Shown here one piece after another: positions 11,461-22,922 of a DNA stretch of 64,000 bases; within the stretch, counting starts at the first letter, position 1, and the number at the start of each line of letters is the position of its first letter. The notes below the pieces were generated by a model. The model was not told the origin of the DNA. It searched no databases and saw nothing but the letters and a program-made list of their open reading frames with translations. Source of the DNA: Akebia trifoliata. Its lineage: Eukaryota > Streptophyta > Magnoliopsida > Ranunculales > Lardizabalaceae. The position numbers and the translations under genes are program-made. The stretch covers positions 23,639,884-23,703,883 of the forward strand of contig CM030706.1 in NCBI GenBank assembly GCA_017979445.1, read 5' to 3'.

Positions 11461-13155
11461 GATTTCATGGCCATGGGAAAAGTATATGTAATTTTGAAAT
11501 CAAATATAAAAAATTCAGAAAAAATCTTCTTTGAGCATAATAAATGAGGTAAATATTTGATCAATCATGGTAATGATGTGAAAAGAAAGGACTTACCACA
11601 TAAATCACCTTCATATATAGAGGCTCCATTTGTTAACATGCTCTACCCTAGGTCTAAAATGTAATAAATACATTAGGATTTTGCAACAAATTTACTATTC
11701 ATAGATCATAGAATTGACAAAAAATAAAATTTAGAAGAAATTGTTGATGATCTACCTATTTTTGTTAGAGCTATAGGTAGTGAAGAATCAACAAAAAGTA
11801 AAGAACAAAATAAGAATTTTAGATTCTTTGCAGAGTGAACTCTTTTGAAGCTTAAAAAATCCAAATGGACAATTAAGATAATTGTAAGAAAAGAATTCTC
11901 TCATAAATCCATAAATAAGACAAGAAAGACACACAAGAGAGATAGATACCCATTATCCATTAATTGTACAATTGAAGCAAATATTTCTATTTTCCTCAGC
12001 AAATAATCCATTACCCATTAATGTTCCTCCTAAAAAATTAACCAAAAATATCTTCTTCCTTTTTGTTTTTCAAGAGGAAGAACCTGTAACTCCAGGCAAT
12101 GTAACTGGAAACTAGGGAGAAAGCCGAGGCTCCAAGTCTTTTAGTGTAGAAATATGTGATTGATGCAAATAGAAACGCTTCTCTGTGAAAAATTACATCT
12201 GCACCAGGAACTCTTTCGAGAACTGTTACCAAATAATTCAAAAAAAAAAAAAATTATGAAAAATTTGTTAAAATATTTTATATGTTGCTATAAAACATAA
12301 AAGAATAGTTCTGAAACAAGAATTTCTATCAATGAAAAATTTAAAAATAAAAATAGGAATTTTTTTTTCTAAGTAATCATACATCAGATCCAAAACATTA
12401 TGTCTACATTCAAAAGAACTTTAAAGAATTCAATTGAGAGATTTCACCAGAAGCAAAATAATATTGATTTGATCAATGGAAAATAAGAGATAACTGAACC
12501 TGAAAATTTGTAAGACCCTAGAATTCCAAAATATTAGAAATTTCTAAGATTTGGGGGAAAAAATCTGAAGAAAACATACCTTAAAGAGTGAGAAAATCCT
12601 AGCAGAAACTCGATGAGAGAGATCAAAACCTAGAAAGTTGAAATCGGATAGCGTCTAAGAGAGATCGAAACCTTAGAGAGGAGCATTTGAGAGAGAGATA
12701 GAGAGTTGATGCGAGAGAGAAAGCAAATATAATTGATGATTAATGCCAAATGACTTCATCAAAGGTGACGGTTCTGATTTGTAGTTAACATTGACATTAA
12801 ATCCAACTAAAAATCGGGTCATTTTCATTGGGACTCCTGATGAAATCTGTCGGATAACAACGACTGCTTATCGCAGTCCTTTTTGCAGCAAAATCAGAGT
12901 CGCACTTTATCTGTTATGACATAGTGTATCAACTTAACCCATTAATTTTATCGTAATTTTTTTAACCTTTCGGACTACGATCATATGTTATGATTACTTC
13001 AAATCTTTGATCGATTTATTGGACTAAGTGAAATAGCCATAACTTCCACCTGAATCAAGTCAACGGTTACTTGACCTTTGTTGCTTAGAGGGGAATAAGG
13101 GTACAAATGGAGAGAATAAGAAAAGGTCCAAGAAAAGATATAGGAGTCAATGTGA
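11461..13155. other. Low-copy-looking DNA, possible minus-strand gene remnant
   Basis: It continues 5816-8292 across the solo LTR. On the minus strand, 12790-12580 is CT-rich like a plant 5' leader, followed by a possible donor GGTATGTTTTC. Around 11593-11645 there is a block ending in a GTAAGT donor, and at 12040-12220 a frame beginning after TTTGGTAACAG and containing HREAFLFASITYFYTK. None of these matches a protein I can name. Treat as a candidate 5' region of the same unidentified gene. Confidence 0.3.
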
Positions 13156-14107
13156 TGTTGGAATTCCTCTACTTGATGATTACATAATCTTATTAAATTA
13201 ATCTATTCACTTAACTTAATCTAGTAGATAATAATGTAAGCAACATAAAAATAAGAGATTCATTCAACCACGACACACATGAATTTTATCTGGAAAACCA
13301 TTTTTGGGAAAAAACCATGAGACCTCATCCAAAATAATTCACTATAGACATAAGACTACAAAATTTATCCACGTATAAGATGACTGACATACTTGAATCC
13401 ATGATCTACCAAAATTTGCTTCAACACGTCTTTTGTAGTACTCCACGATCTACTAAATTGCACACTCAATTCCACAAGGAATCACTAAATAAAATTCAGG
13501 TTTTGGTTGTTGTTGGAATTTCTCAAACTCTCATCAATATCATCAATATGAAATGAAGAAACCATTTGTGAAAATCTCAGTTTCTCAGAACTTAAGATGT
13601 AATCTTTTTCTTTCAAAAGTTCTCTGAGAAAATACTTTTGTGTGTATTTTAAAAGCCCAAGACAAAAGTCTTTTTATAGAGAAAAATAAAAGAATCGTAC
13701 ATGAGCTAAAAGTGACGGGAAAAAAAAGGAAGTTTTTGCATGAAAAAATTAATATGACCAATTGATCGGTTGGGAGAGTTGATCGATCAATTTTTAGTCT
13801 ACATCAATCATCGTACAAGAATGGTTGATTGATCACTGTTAAGTGTAAATTGCCTTTTGAAATTTCAAACCAATTTTGGACATTTGTTTTTCAAAAAATT
13901 CTAATCCCCCATGATTTAAATGTTCTCTAAGTCACTTACCATCATATACATGGAATCAAATGGTCCTCAATGAAATCTTCAATATTATGATTGATTTTGA
14001 CTTTGAACTTCAAATTGATTTTTAAACCATACGAAGACTAGACTCAACTGATTTTGAAAAAAAATAAAATTGTAAAAAAATAAAATTATAACAATAATTT
14101 TCTAACA
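13156..14107 (-). mobile_element. Ty1-copia-type LTR (952 bp), 3' end of a truncated element
   Basis: The minus strand starts TGTTAGAAAATT at 14107 and ends GGAATTCCAACA at 13156, so the ends form a short inverted repeat. A TATA box (CTATAAAAAG) lies near 13670. It is preceded in sense by a copia-type polypurine tract at 14108-14120. Only about 100 bp of possible internal sequence remains upstream; after that the sequence belongs to an Ogre-type 3' region. Confidence 0.72.
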
Positions 14108-14120
14108 ATCTCCCCCTTTT
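14108..14120 (-). other. Polypurine tract of the copia-type element
   Basis: The minus strand reads AAAAGGGGGAGAT directly before the LTR start TGTTAGA, the arrangement common in plant Ty1-copia elements. Confidence 0.75.
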
Positions 14121-14474
14121 GTAGTTCTGTGACAAAATACACTTTAACAACTTTAAAAAGACAAACATAAGTCCCAACCAATAAAACATATGACTTACTT
14201 TTTAAAACACACTAAAAATATAACAACTTTCTTCCCCTGTTTACAAAGCAGCCCTTAAATACTTGCAAGATTCAACTTGACTGACTTAATTTGAAGAACT
14301 TGATCTGCCCATTTGGGTTTTCAACTTAGCAGACTTCTTATGTTTTCTTGGATTTGCCGTAACTTGTACCTAAGTCGTGCTTTTAGATTTTCAATTTAGT
14401 GGGCTTTAGATTTTTTCTGGGGATTTTCATTGACTTTTATCTAGGTTGCCCTTTTGGGTTTTAAATATAGCAGT
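14121..14474 (-). mobile_element. Fragment of a minus-strand Ogre-type 3' region (piece 1)
   Basis: On the minus strand this carries diverged copies of the hairpin repeat seen at 30399-30602, such as CTAAATTGAAAATC followed by CGACTTAGG, and CTAAGTTGAAAACCC. The first ~120 bp (14121-14250) is probably residual copia internal sequence. The fragment continues at 16397-16602 and 33951-34480 once the two inserted elements are removed. Confidence 0.6.
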
Positions 14475-16396
14475 TGTAGACACCCGAATTTGAGCGGGCC
14501 CTCGACGCAAAATACTCAAAAAAATCAAAAAATTGGAATGGGCCACCCAAGCCCAAACCTACAAAAACCCAATACATTTTCCATTAATAAATGTCCGAGG
14601 CCACTCACGTGGCCCATGGACCCGCACACCTCACTACTCTCGTACATCCTTAAAACCAACAAACAACCTAAAACCTACCCAATCTACTACTAAAGCCCAA
14701 AGTCCAAGTCCACTACCATTATTATTCAATCCCCTAACCAATTACCCACCTAAGCCCAAACAACAACCTAAAACCCTACCCAATCTACTACTAAAGCCCA
14801 AAGCCCAATCCACTACCCAAATCCAATCCAACCCATCATCATCACATCAAACCAATCACCAAGAGATGACACATGTCATCATCTCCTTCCACCTCCCTCA
14901 TCTAATCAACTCAACCCATAACCCTACCCTAACCTAACCTATTCCCCATCCTCTCATCATCAACCACCAATACCACAACCCATACCCTACACACCCTAAC
15001 CTATTCCCCATCCTCTCATCATCAACAACCAACAACTCAACCCATACCCTACACACCCTAACCTATTCCCCATCCTCTCATCATCAACAACCAACAACAT
15101 AAACCCATACCCTATACACCCTAACCTATCCCCCATTCTTTAACAACCCACATCATAACCTATATCTCCCACACATCAAACCATCACTTTCCCTTAAAAT
15201 ACTCCCACAAAATCACCACAACCCATACCTCCCACCATCACCCCCACACTCTTCTCTCTAATCAACCAACCACCATCACCAATCAACCAATCTCTTCATC
15301 TCTCCATTTGCCACATGTCATCATCCCTTCAATCCTCTCAAAATCAAATCAATCACTACCCATCCCCCCAAATCAAACACCTTACCTCTTCAACCATCTC
15401 AACACTCCTTCTCCAAACAACTCCCTTACACCACCATTCCTCCCATCAACCATCACTCATCTCACCCCACCAAACACTCTACCCAAATGGATTTGGGTAA
15501 GATCCAAACCATTTGTGTTAAAACACAACCCATTTCCCTCATTACAAAATTACCCTCATTTTCATCTCAAATTTCACACTCTTTCTCTCTAAAACCCATG
15601 CCATTATCCACTATTCTCATCCCTCACCCCATTATACCCTTAAAATGCCTCCCAACTTCTATAAAAACCCCTCCATTCTTCTCTTACAACAACTAATGAA
15701 AAATTAAGCAAAATACCTCAAAAATATCACAATTCACCTCAACTCAACTCTCCATTCTCAACCCTCTACTCTTTCTCTACCTCATAACCACCATCAATTC
15801 TCAACTCATCTTACCATTCTCAAATCTCAACCTTCTCTCAAGTAAATCAAGGAAGCAAGTCCAAGTCCACTCAAAAGAAGAACATCAAGAAAAGCCTTGA
15901 AGATCAAGATTGGGACAAGGTGGGTTCGAAAAAGAACCATCCCCTCTAACCCCCTCATCTACTCTCCCTTTTCCCACACATTTGCACACACTACCATGGG
16001 TTAAATCACCAAAGGGCCCCTTCTCCATAAGGGTGCCCTTAATGATTGAAGCTAACATTAAAAGTCCCTCACACTTGAGGGCACACATCGAATTTTTCTT
16101 CGATTTTATTTATTTTTATTTTAAGAAAATCGAATCCGAGGTTACCACATTGTGTGGGTGGAGTAGGGTGCCTAACACCTTCCCTACTCCACAAATGGAC
16201 CCCCTTACCTTGAATCAAAGGTTGGGCCACGTGCATTATCCAACGAGAGTCATCAACATGTCAAAATGCCATGTTTTTCAACGAAAAACAATTTCGGGTG
16301 ACCATTCACACCCCTTTTCCAATTTGAATGGTGGGGACTCCAAAACACCCCAAAGTGGAGGGATGTTTGAAGAATGTTTAAAATCCCATGTCCACA
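14475..16396 (+). mobile_element. Solo LTR of a Tat-lineage Ty3 element with strong strand asymmetry (1922 bp)
   Basis: Starts TGTAGACACCCG and ends CATGTCCACA. The flanking 5-mers are gcagt (14470-14474) and gcagg (16397-16401), a 4/5 match expected of an old target duplication. TATAAAAA is at 15660-15667 and the loop-conserved hairpin at 16158-16192. From about 14640 to 15880 the plus strand is C-rich and almost lacks G. The many overlapping open frames here reflect that composition (few TAG/TGA possible) rather than genes. Confidence 0.82.
16158..16192 (+). other. Loop-conserved LTR hairpin, copy 3 (different stem)
   Basis: Stem GTGGAGTAGGG pairs perfectly with CCCTACTCCAC (11 bp) around the consensus 13-nt loop TGCCTAACACCTT. 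The stem shares only the GG next to the loop with copies 1, 2, 4 and 5. Confidence 0.9.
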
Positions 16397-16602
16397 GCAG
16401 GCTTTTGAATTTTTTGAGATTTTCTCTAACGATTTCTTAAGTTGTCCTTTCAGGTTTTTAGCTGAATAAGCTTTTAATAGTTTTCTAAATTTGCCTTGGC
16501 TCGCTTTTCTAGATTTTCAACTTAGCAAACTTTTCATTTTCTCTTTTGAGAGATTCCTTTCGGTGATAGCGCAAATTTTTCTTGACAATATCACATGGTA
16601 CC
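16397..16602 (-). mobile_element. Fragment of a minus-strand Ogre-type 3' region (piece 2)
   Basis: On the minus strand it contains further hairpin-repeat relatives, such as AAACCTGAAAGGACAACTT, which matches the unit near 30466-30480. It lies between two insertions: the solo LTR ending at 16396 and the full-length element starting at 16603. Confidence 0.6.
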
Positions 16603-17731
16603 TGTAGACACCCCATTTTTGCATCCGCCTGATTAATCAACTCGTCAACCCGATCGCAATGATTCCTAATGATGGATGTGTATTCCATTACTTTATTTTG
16701 TTACCAGATGTGTTTCAGAAATCCAGATGAGGTATCTCGAACTGACAAAACCTTAGAAACCAAGCTACGCTAGGAAAATAAGATCCCAGAAATATAGAAA
16801 TCATCATCTTGTAAACAAAAAGAAGCTTTACGATAAAAATCATGAAAAATTGACCAAATTATCAAGATACCCCTAACCTCAAAACAACCCTAGAGCCTAC
16901 GTTACGCTTAGGAAAACTCTCTCAAACACATGAAATAACAAATCGAAACCAAATAAATCATTTCACCAATTTTCCCAAAATTCGACAAAATTACGAAAAT
17001 GACCCTCATAAAGTTCACAACCATTTCACACAAAAAATTTCATAAATAACAAAAACTAATATTTCCATTGAATTCCTTACGAAAAATTGATTCTAAAACA
17101 TCCTAGAACATTAAAAATCGACTTAAAACGTGAAAAGTCCTCTCCGGGGGCAAAACGGTAATTTCATAATTTTCATAATTAAAAATTACGAAATTAAAAA
17201 ATAAAATATTAAATAATTAAAGTGAAACATTGATGAAATTAATTTAAAATTTTGAATTAAAAAATTGATCAATCGGGGGCTTTCAAGTAAAATTGTTGAG
17301 GGTTCGTGAGATATTTCTTTAAGGACCCCTCCATTTGGGGGTCCAAAGAATTAAAGAAATAATGGAGGGGGGTTCTCCAAAAATTAAAAGTAAATCAAGC
17401 AAGACTGAGGTCAAGGTATTAAAGTCAATCAAGTGAGACTAAAGTCAAAATTAAAGTCAATTAAGCAAGACTAAAGTCAAGATATTAAAAGTCAATCAAT
17501 TAAGACTAAAGTCAAAACATTAAAAGTCAATCAAATAAGACCAAAAGTCATAATAGAGTTCTAATTAAATAATAACTCAATCAAATAGAGTTCTAATTAA
17601 AAACAATTCTACCTAAAATAATTCTAATTAAAACACAATTCTACCTAAAACAAGTCTAACTAAAACACAACTCTAATTAAAAGAACTCTAATTAAATACT
17701 AACTCTATCCAAATCAACTCCTAAAAAAATC

Positions 17732-17739
17732 TATAAATA
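17732..17739 (+). promoter_or_regulatory. LTR TATA box (5' LTR)
   Basis: TATAAATA, in the same context (CTATAAATAGAGG) as in the 3' LTR. Expected to drive genomic RNA transcription, with the start about 30 bp downstream. Confidence 0.75.
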
Positions 17740-18152
17740 GAGGTGCTCACACCCTATTTTCGTATCATATCATAAACCCTAAGAGAAGTAGGTCTAAAAG
17801 CTCTCCTAGCCCCCCATAAACCCTAGTTTTGGAGCCCCAACTCCTTATCTAACATCCCTCCTTCAATTTTAGTCTAGAAAACACCTAAAATCTCTCCAAA
17901 AACACCTCCAAATCCGCAAAAAACTTGAAGAGTTTAGATCCAAAAGCAAGGAGATACCTTGATCTCGGAGATCCGAAATCAAATCCGGAGACAGAACGAA
18001 GCAAGGGAGTACAGTACAAGGAGCTCTTTTTGTCAAATCTGAGGGAGGAAATCCTTGCTATCGGAAAGGTATGAAATTTTTATTTTTATTTTTATCTAGG
18101 TTTTTAGTAATGTGATATATTTGGGAAGTTAGTAGAGACCGGCTTTGGCCGG

Positions 18153-18185
18153 ACGGGGTTGGTATCTAACACCTTCCAACCCCGT
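18153..18185 (+). other. Loop-conserved LTR hairpin, copy 4
   Basis: Stem ACGGGGTTGG/CCAACCCCGT (10 bp) around TATCTAACACCTT, which differs from the consensus at two loop bases. A smaller hairpin, CCGGC TTTG GCCGG, lies just upstream. Confidence 0.85.
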
Positions 18186-18343
18186 AACATGATCCCCGAA
18201 TTCAGATTTTTTAATGGTAGATTATTCTTTTTATCCATGTTAGAGTCAGTTTGGTTCCTAGACCTTAACAACTAGGTGGCGACTCCTAAACCTCAAGGGT
18301 CAAAAGTGGATCCGCGCACCCCGCGGATCGAGGGCGCTTTCAG

Positions 18344-18361
18344 TGGCGACTCCACTGGGGA
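18344..18361 (+). other. Primer binding site (tRNA-Arg)
   Basis: TGGCGACTCCACTGGGGA, one base after the LTR. It is complementary to the 3' end of plant tRNA-Arg (ending ...CCCCAGCGGAGTCGCCA) with one mismatch. Confidence 0.9.
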
Positions 18362-21300
18362 CATTGAGGATCAAATTTGAAAAACCCCAAGTAGGGGAGC
18401 GTTGTTAAAAGTGGCTAGATTGTTTTTATTTATTATTTTTTTTTTAGTTTGATTAGCTGGTTATTTTATCAATTTGTTTTTATTCCGGTTCGATTATTGC
18501 GTATGTGTTGGACTTTATATTTGGCATATTGTTGTGTGATTCGATCAAGCATTATTTATTATGTTTTATATCCAATTGAAGGTTGTTTACGGTAATTCTA
18601 AATGATGCAAAACTCCAAAAGGTTGAGGTTATTAATGGATTAATGGTGATTGAAGTGGAGATCGCCGATTTTTTTCTTCTTTTTAGGCACGCGTTGGTTA
18701 TGTTTAAATGTTTTTTTTTTAAATAAAAATAAAAAAAATCTTTCGATTAATTTTCGTAGGTGTGTGGTAGTTTTTTTATTTATTTTGGTTTTTATTTTTA
18801 TTTTTTATTATTGTGATTGTCTTGCTTTGATAGAAGAACTGTGCTGTCCTTTGACAGCAAGGGAGATTATAAAAAAAGAAGAATTTTTTTTTTTTTGGAG
18901 TGTGTTGGCGACAGCCAGGGTAATTGTAGTGGGTGCGTTAAGTAAAAAAAAAGAAAAGGTTTTTTACTCTTAAAACCCTTTTACTTTTAAAAGAGATTTT
19001 TCTCTTCTCTTCGTTCTCAACCGAGCCAGATTAGAGAGAATGGTTGAAACCTAGCCGATCGGCTGTGATTGTGTACGGCTGTGTTTGATAGAGCTTTGAT
19101 CGATTGCTGATCTCTGAAAGGTACCATGCACCTTCGATGATTGAGCATGAAGCTCCAAGTCGATGGCTTCTCCATTGATTCGAACTTCGTCTTCTCAACG
19201 AGAACCCACTGGTTCTAATCAGAAATCGATCGACTTACTCTCTCAAGCCTTATCGATTTGAGTTCTATTAACTTCACACCCTCTGGCTACAAGAATCTTC
19301 GATCAATCGAGAGAACATGAGAGTTTTCTGCCGAAGGAAACATGTGTGGTATCATAAGTCTCAGCGTCTTTTAAAATTAAAAAAAATCTGCAATGTCGTT
19401 TCCATGAGAGATTTTGTTGGTTTCTAACGATTTTCAAAGCTTTTAGAGGTTCGATTCAAGCTTTGCTTGAGCTTTCTCTGTGATTTTTATAATAAAAAAA
19501 AAAAAAACAAAATCCATCTGTTCTGCGTTTGGATTATGAGACATGTTCTTTCTGCTCGTTCTGATCTGGCAGAAGAAACTTGCTTTTTTATGTTCGATCT
19601 GCTACCAGCTGTTGCTCTAGTAAAATTTCTAATATGATTGTATCGCAAACAATGAAGTTTCGTGAGTATGTAATCACGGCTAGAGAGCCATTCTATGGAC
19701 GGTTACCAGCACGGATTTTTTTTCATTGATTATCTCTTTAAAAAAAAAAACTTTTGGATTTCGATTCTGGGATTGTTGTAACGATGCTGATTGTGAATTA
19801 TGGTGATAGCGAATTTGACCGGCAATTGTTGAATAAGTCAAAAGATTGTGAAAGATTGATTTCCTGTGTTCCAAAGTATAATGGTTTATTTTATTTTATT
19901 CTATTATTCTTTCATAAAAAATCGAAAATATAAAAGGACTAAAAGGATAAAAATAATGGATTGATGAACAGACTTGAATTCGATTTGAGGAAGTTTATTC
20001 GTTTACTTATTGGGTTTATTTTGTTGACACACCAATTGCCACCCCGGGCATTATGTTGAGGTTCTGTGTTTAATCCCAAACCCGTGATTGGTATGTCAAT
20101 AAAATTGTGATTGGACGGTGTTTTTGATTGGTCTTTAGTAGTAGGTGTTTTTTAGTTTTTTAATTTGTTAAATAAAGGTCTTTGTTTTTGTTTGAAAAAA
20201 TAAAAATCATGTATTGAAAAAAAAAAGAGATGCATCGCCCCATACTTCAACTACCATATCCTATTAGCGGCTCAATCTTGAACTATTTTAGATTACTCAA
20301 AATAACCTTTGGTTGGACTATAAAAATTACAAAATCATGCTTATTGCCACGATCGGATTTAATTCATTATCATATGCCATATTTATTAATTTACCATGAT
20401 CTTGCTTGAAATACATGATTGATGTTGATCGTAATGTTAATGTGCTTATGTGATGGGAATAATGTGATCTTAATTGAATATTCATATGATTTGAATGATT
20501 TTGGTTTTGATTAAATGTATGATGGTATGGTCAGGGCCATGGGCCCATTTGTTTGAAAAACCCCCGGGCACACCCCACCCTGTTTCGCACACACCACATG
20601 CACGTTTACTGCTTTACTCACTTACACGTCCCATTTAGCCAACGTGGCACTAGTGCGTGGCCCAGTCTCTTCGGAGATGCGACGTCATTCATGAAACCCA
20701 CAACTCCAGTCACGTACCTTAGGGTATATCAAACTGGGGGCATCGATACCATCTGATCAGGTGATTCTGAGAAGTATATTGATGCACCCAGGCTGGAGCG
20801 ACCTGAGCCTTTGACCTATTGTAAGCCACATAGTCACATGTCTCGATTGCCAATGTAGTATTAGTACGTGGTCGGTCCCCTCGTGGGATGCCAAACCATT
20901 TATGAAAGCTATAACTCTTGACTCGTACCCGTAGGTATAAAAGATAATCTAAGTATATCAATTGCACTTCTTGGTCAAAATCGGTGCCTAAGCAAGATCT
21001 TGTCCCGCTGTATCCTACTGTACGAGGGAGATAGACTACGTCTATTCTAGACGAGAGGTATTTAAGTGGGCCCTTGCTCAGCATTGTGCGCCACCTCTCA
21101 ACTGGAGATCAAACTGGCTGTTTTTGGCTTCAGAGAAGTGAATTGAGGTTTTAGATTATTACCTATACGGTATATTAAACCAAGTCACCACGTATCGAAA
21201 GGTATATAGGTGTGCTTGGGCAAGGGTGGCCAGATGAAAATGCATTGCACGTAGTAAGCTTAGAGTCTAGAAACCTTCCCATAGGTCACGACTCGAACTT

Positions 21301-21740
21301 ATCGTGGGTGTTCCCGGGTTGTTTATTGAATGAATGCATGTGATTGATGAATGTATGTGGTGATGTGAATGATGAGATCAAAGTGTATGATTGTCCTCAA
21401 GGATCAAAAAATTTTATTTTTGAAAATTAAAATGGGTGCACCGACCCAGTAAAGAATCCATTCTTTTACAATAATGACCCAGTCCATCCCGATCCAACAA
21501 TCATGATGGACCGGGCCAGTTAAATCAAAATGGAAATCGAATTTTCAAAAAAGAAAAAGAAAATATTTTTCAAAAAAGATTATTTTCCAAAAGAAGTGTT
21601 CTTTAGAAGAAACATTTTCCATAAAATATATTTTCTAGAAAATATTTTCCATAAGAATAAAATTTTCCAAAAGAAAATAAATTGATCTTTTACATGGACC
21701 ATTGGAAGAGTACTAAAATACCCTTTTATGTCAAATCAGG
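18362..21740 (+). other. Long leader of the full-length element
   Basis: About 3.4 kb between primer site and ORF1. It contains T/A-rich low complexity (18420-18960, 19490-19500, 19740-19750), unassigned sequence (19000-20500), the conserved block 20530-21320, and degenerate ATTTTCCAAAAGAA-like repeats at 21540-21680. The short open frames here, including one at 18650-18973, look like compositional artefacts. The origin of 19000-19900 is unclear; captured host sequence is possible but unsupported. Confidence 0.7.
20530..21320 (+). repeat. Conserved Ogre leader block with an internal diverged duplication
   Basis: It matches the reverse of 300-1060. Within it, about 20600-20735 and about 20830-20950 are a diverged direct duplication: CCAACGTGGCACTAGTGCGTGG against CCAATGTAGTATTAGTACGTGG, and ACGTACCTTAGGGTATA against TCGTACCCGTAGGTATA. 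Conservation in an untranslated leader suggests an RNA or DNA-level role, possibly packaging or translation initiation; that is inference. Confidence 0.75.
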
Positions 21741-22922
21741 ATGTTAGCCGTCGGCGATGACCCAATCGATCAGTTAGTCAAAACAACCGTCATAGGAATG
21801 CACCCTGTAGAGAAGATCAATTTTGGGAGATTCATGTTGAGGAGTGCTCTTTACTTCCATGAGTTTGAGATAGACTGGAACCTCTTACATGCTATGGCTA
21901 AGCGATGGAACCCCTACCTTCACATATTCCACATTGGGCGTATACACTTGTGCCCTACTCACGAGGATTTTTGTGGTATTATGGGGATATCCACTTCAGG
22001 ACCTCTAGTCAGGCCCTCATTGAAGATCGGATATTCTGGTGCCCTCGCCACAGGATTGAATATTTCCAAAGAAGAAGCCAAGGCCCTAATCCATAATGGG
22101 AGACTGGATTTAGTACCTTTACTGGGCCCGTACCGCTCCCGCAGTCATCCTATCAATGTAAAACCCGAAGCCTGGAGAGCCACTAGAGACTATCGATTAT
22201 GCTAAGGAATCCTAGCCCAATACATACTGACCTCTAATAGTGATGGCCAAACTATCCCTGAGTCCTTCATAGATATAGCCTCTCAACTCTCGAGAAAAGC
22301 CAACCCAGTACCCCTCATCTTAGTTGAAACTTTCTCAGGTCTAGATGCCATAAAAAATGGTGAGCAGGAAAGCTTCAAATGAAGCCCCTACTTACTCTAT
22401 ATGTGACTTTGTAATCATCTTAAGATTGTAGATGTTCCCTCAAACCTCGAATATGGGCCAGAACACTTTTCCAAGAGAAACCTGTTAGTACATCACAACT
22501 TAGTCAAAGCCTGGAGTAAATGGTTAAACTCTCGCTTAGCTCGTCATATCGGTTTAAGATGTCCTTGGTAGATGACTGATCCTCCCATTCTAAGAACCAA
22601 AGGATCCTACTATGTCCGTCTGATCGATTTAGAAGAAACATCCTTTTACCATCCTAATTTGATCCCAGAACAGTATGATGTACCCATAGAGTTATCCTTA
22701 TCTCAACCCAAAGCTTTCTTTTCCCCCGAGCCTTTGACTGAAAAGTTAGTACACCTCATTGAGAAAGCTTGGAACAAGCGCACCTTGGGGTATCCAGACG
22801 GACCAGCAGAATTCAGAGAGCCAGTTGTTAGAGCTAAGAGGGTCAAGCCTGACAGCAATCCTGATGACCATCAAGACAAAGCCAAGCGTCCATGTAAAAA
22901 TAGTTCAAAACAAATTTGTTGA
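21741..22922 (+). pseudogene. Ogre ORF1, plant-mobile-domain-like protein, broken
   Basis: One frame of 394 codons runs from ATG at 21741 to the stop at 22920-22922, interrupted by four in-frame stops at 22203, 22380, 22404 and 22569. The residues between stops read continuously (for example FEIDWNLLHAMAKRWNPY near codon 40 and ILRTKGSYYVRLIDLEETS in the C-terminal third). An extra ORF upstream of gag is a feature of Ogre elements; its product resembles the plant mobile domain of aminotransferase-like proteins, and its role is not established. The stop-only damage with a retained frame suggests fairly recent decay. Confidence 0.75.

Larger units (their letters stand above)
16603..18342 (+). 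repeat. 5' LTR of the full-length Ogre/Tat element
   Basis: TGTAGACACCCC to GGCGCTTTCA, 1740 bp. U3 subrepeats at 17400-17560, TATAAATA at 17732-17739, the loop-conserved hairpin at 18153-18185 and the terminal hairpin GATCCGCG/CGCGGATC shortly before the end. The primer site starts two bases after it. Confidence 0.97.

Noticed and set aside
14454..16440. Run of open frames up to 176 codons with P/S/T/N-rich peptides
   Set aside because: They follow from the G-poor strand of a solo LTR (few TAG/TGA possible); no domain, and the LTR boundaries include them.
18650..18973. Forward open frame rich in F, I and K
   Set aside because: Low-complexity T/A runs in the retroelement leader.
19000..19900. 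Captured host gene in the Ogre leader
   Set aside because: Base composition is less AT-rich than the surroundings, but no convincing open frame, splice pattern or recognisable peptide was found.
20719..21084. Minus-strand open frame of 121 codons
   Set aside because: Antisense to the conserved Ogre leader; the matching block at the left edge does not keep it open.
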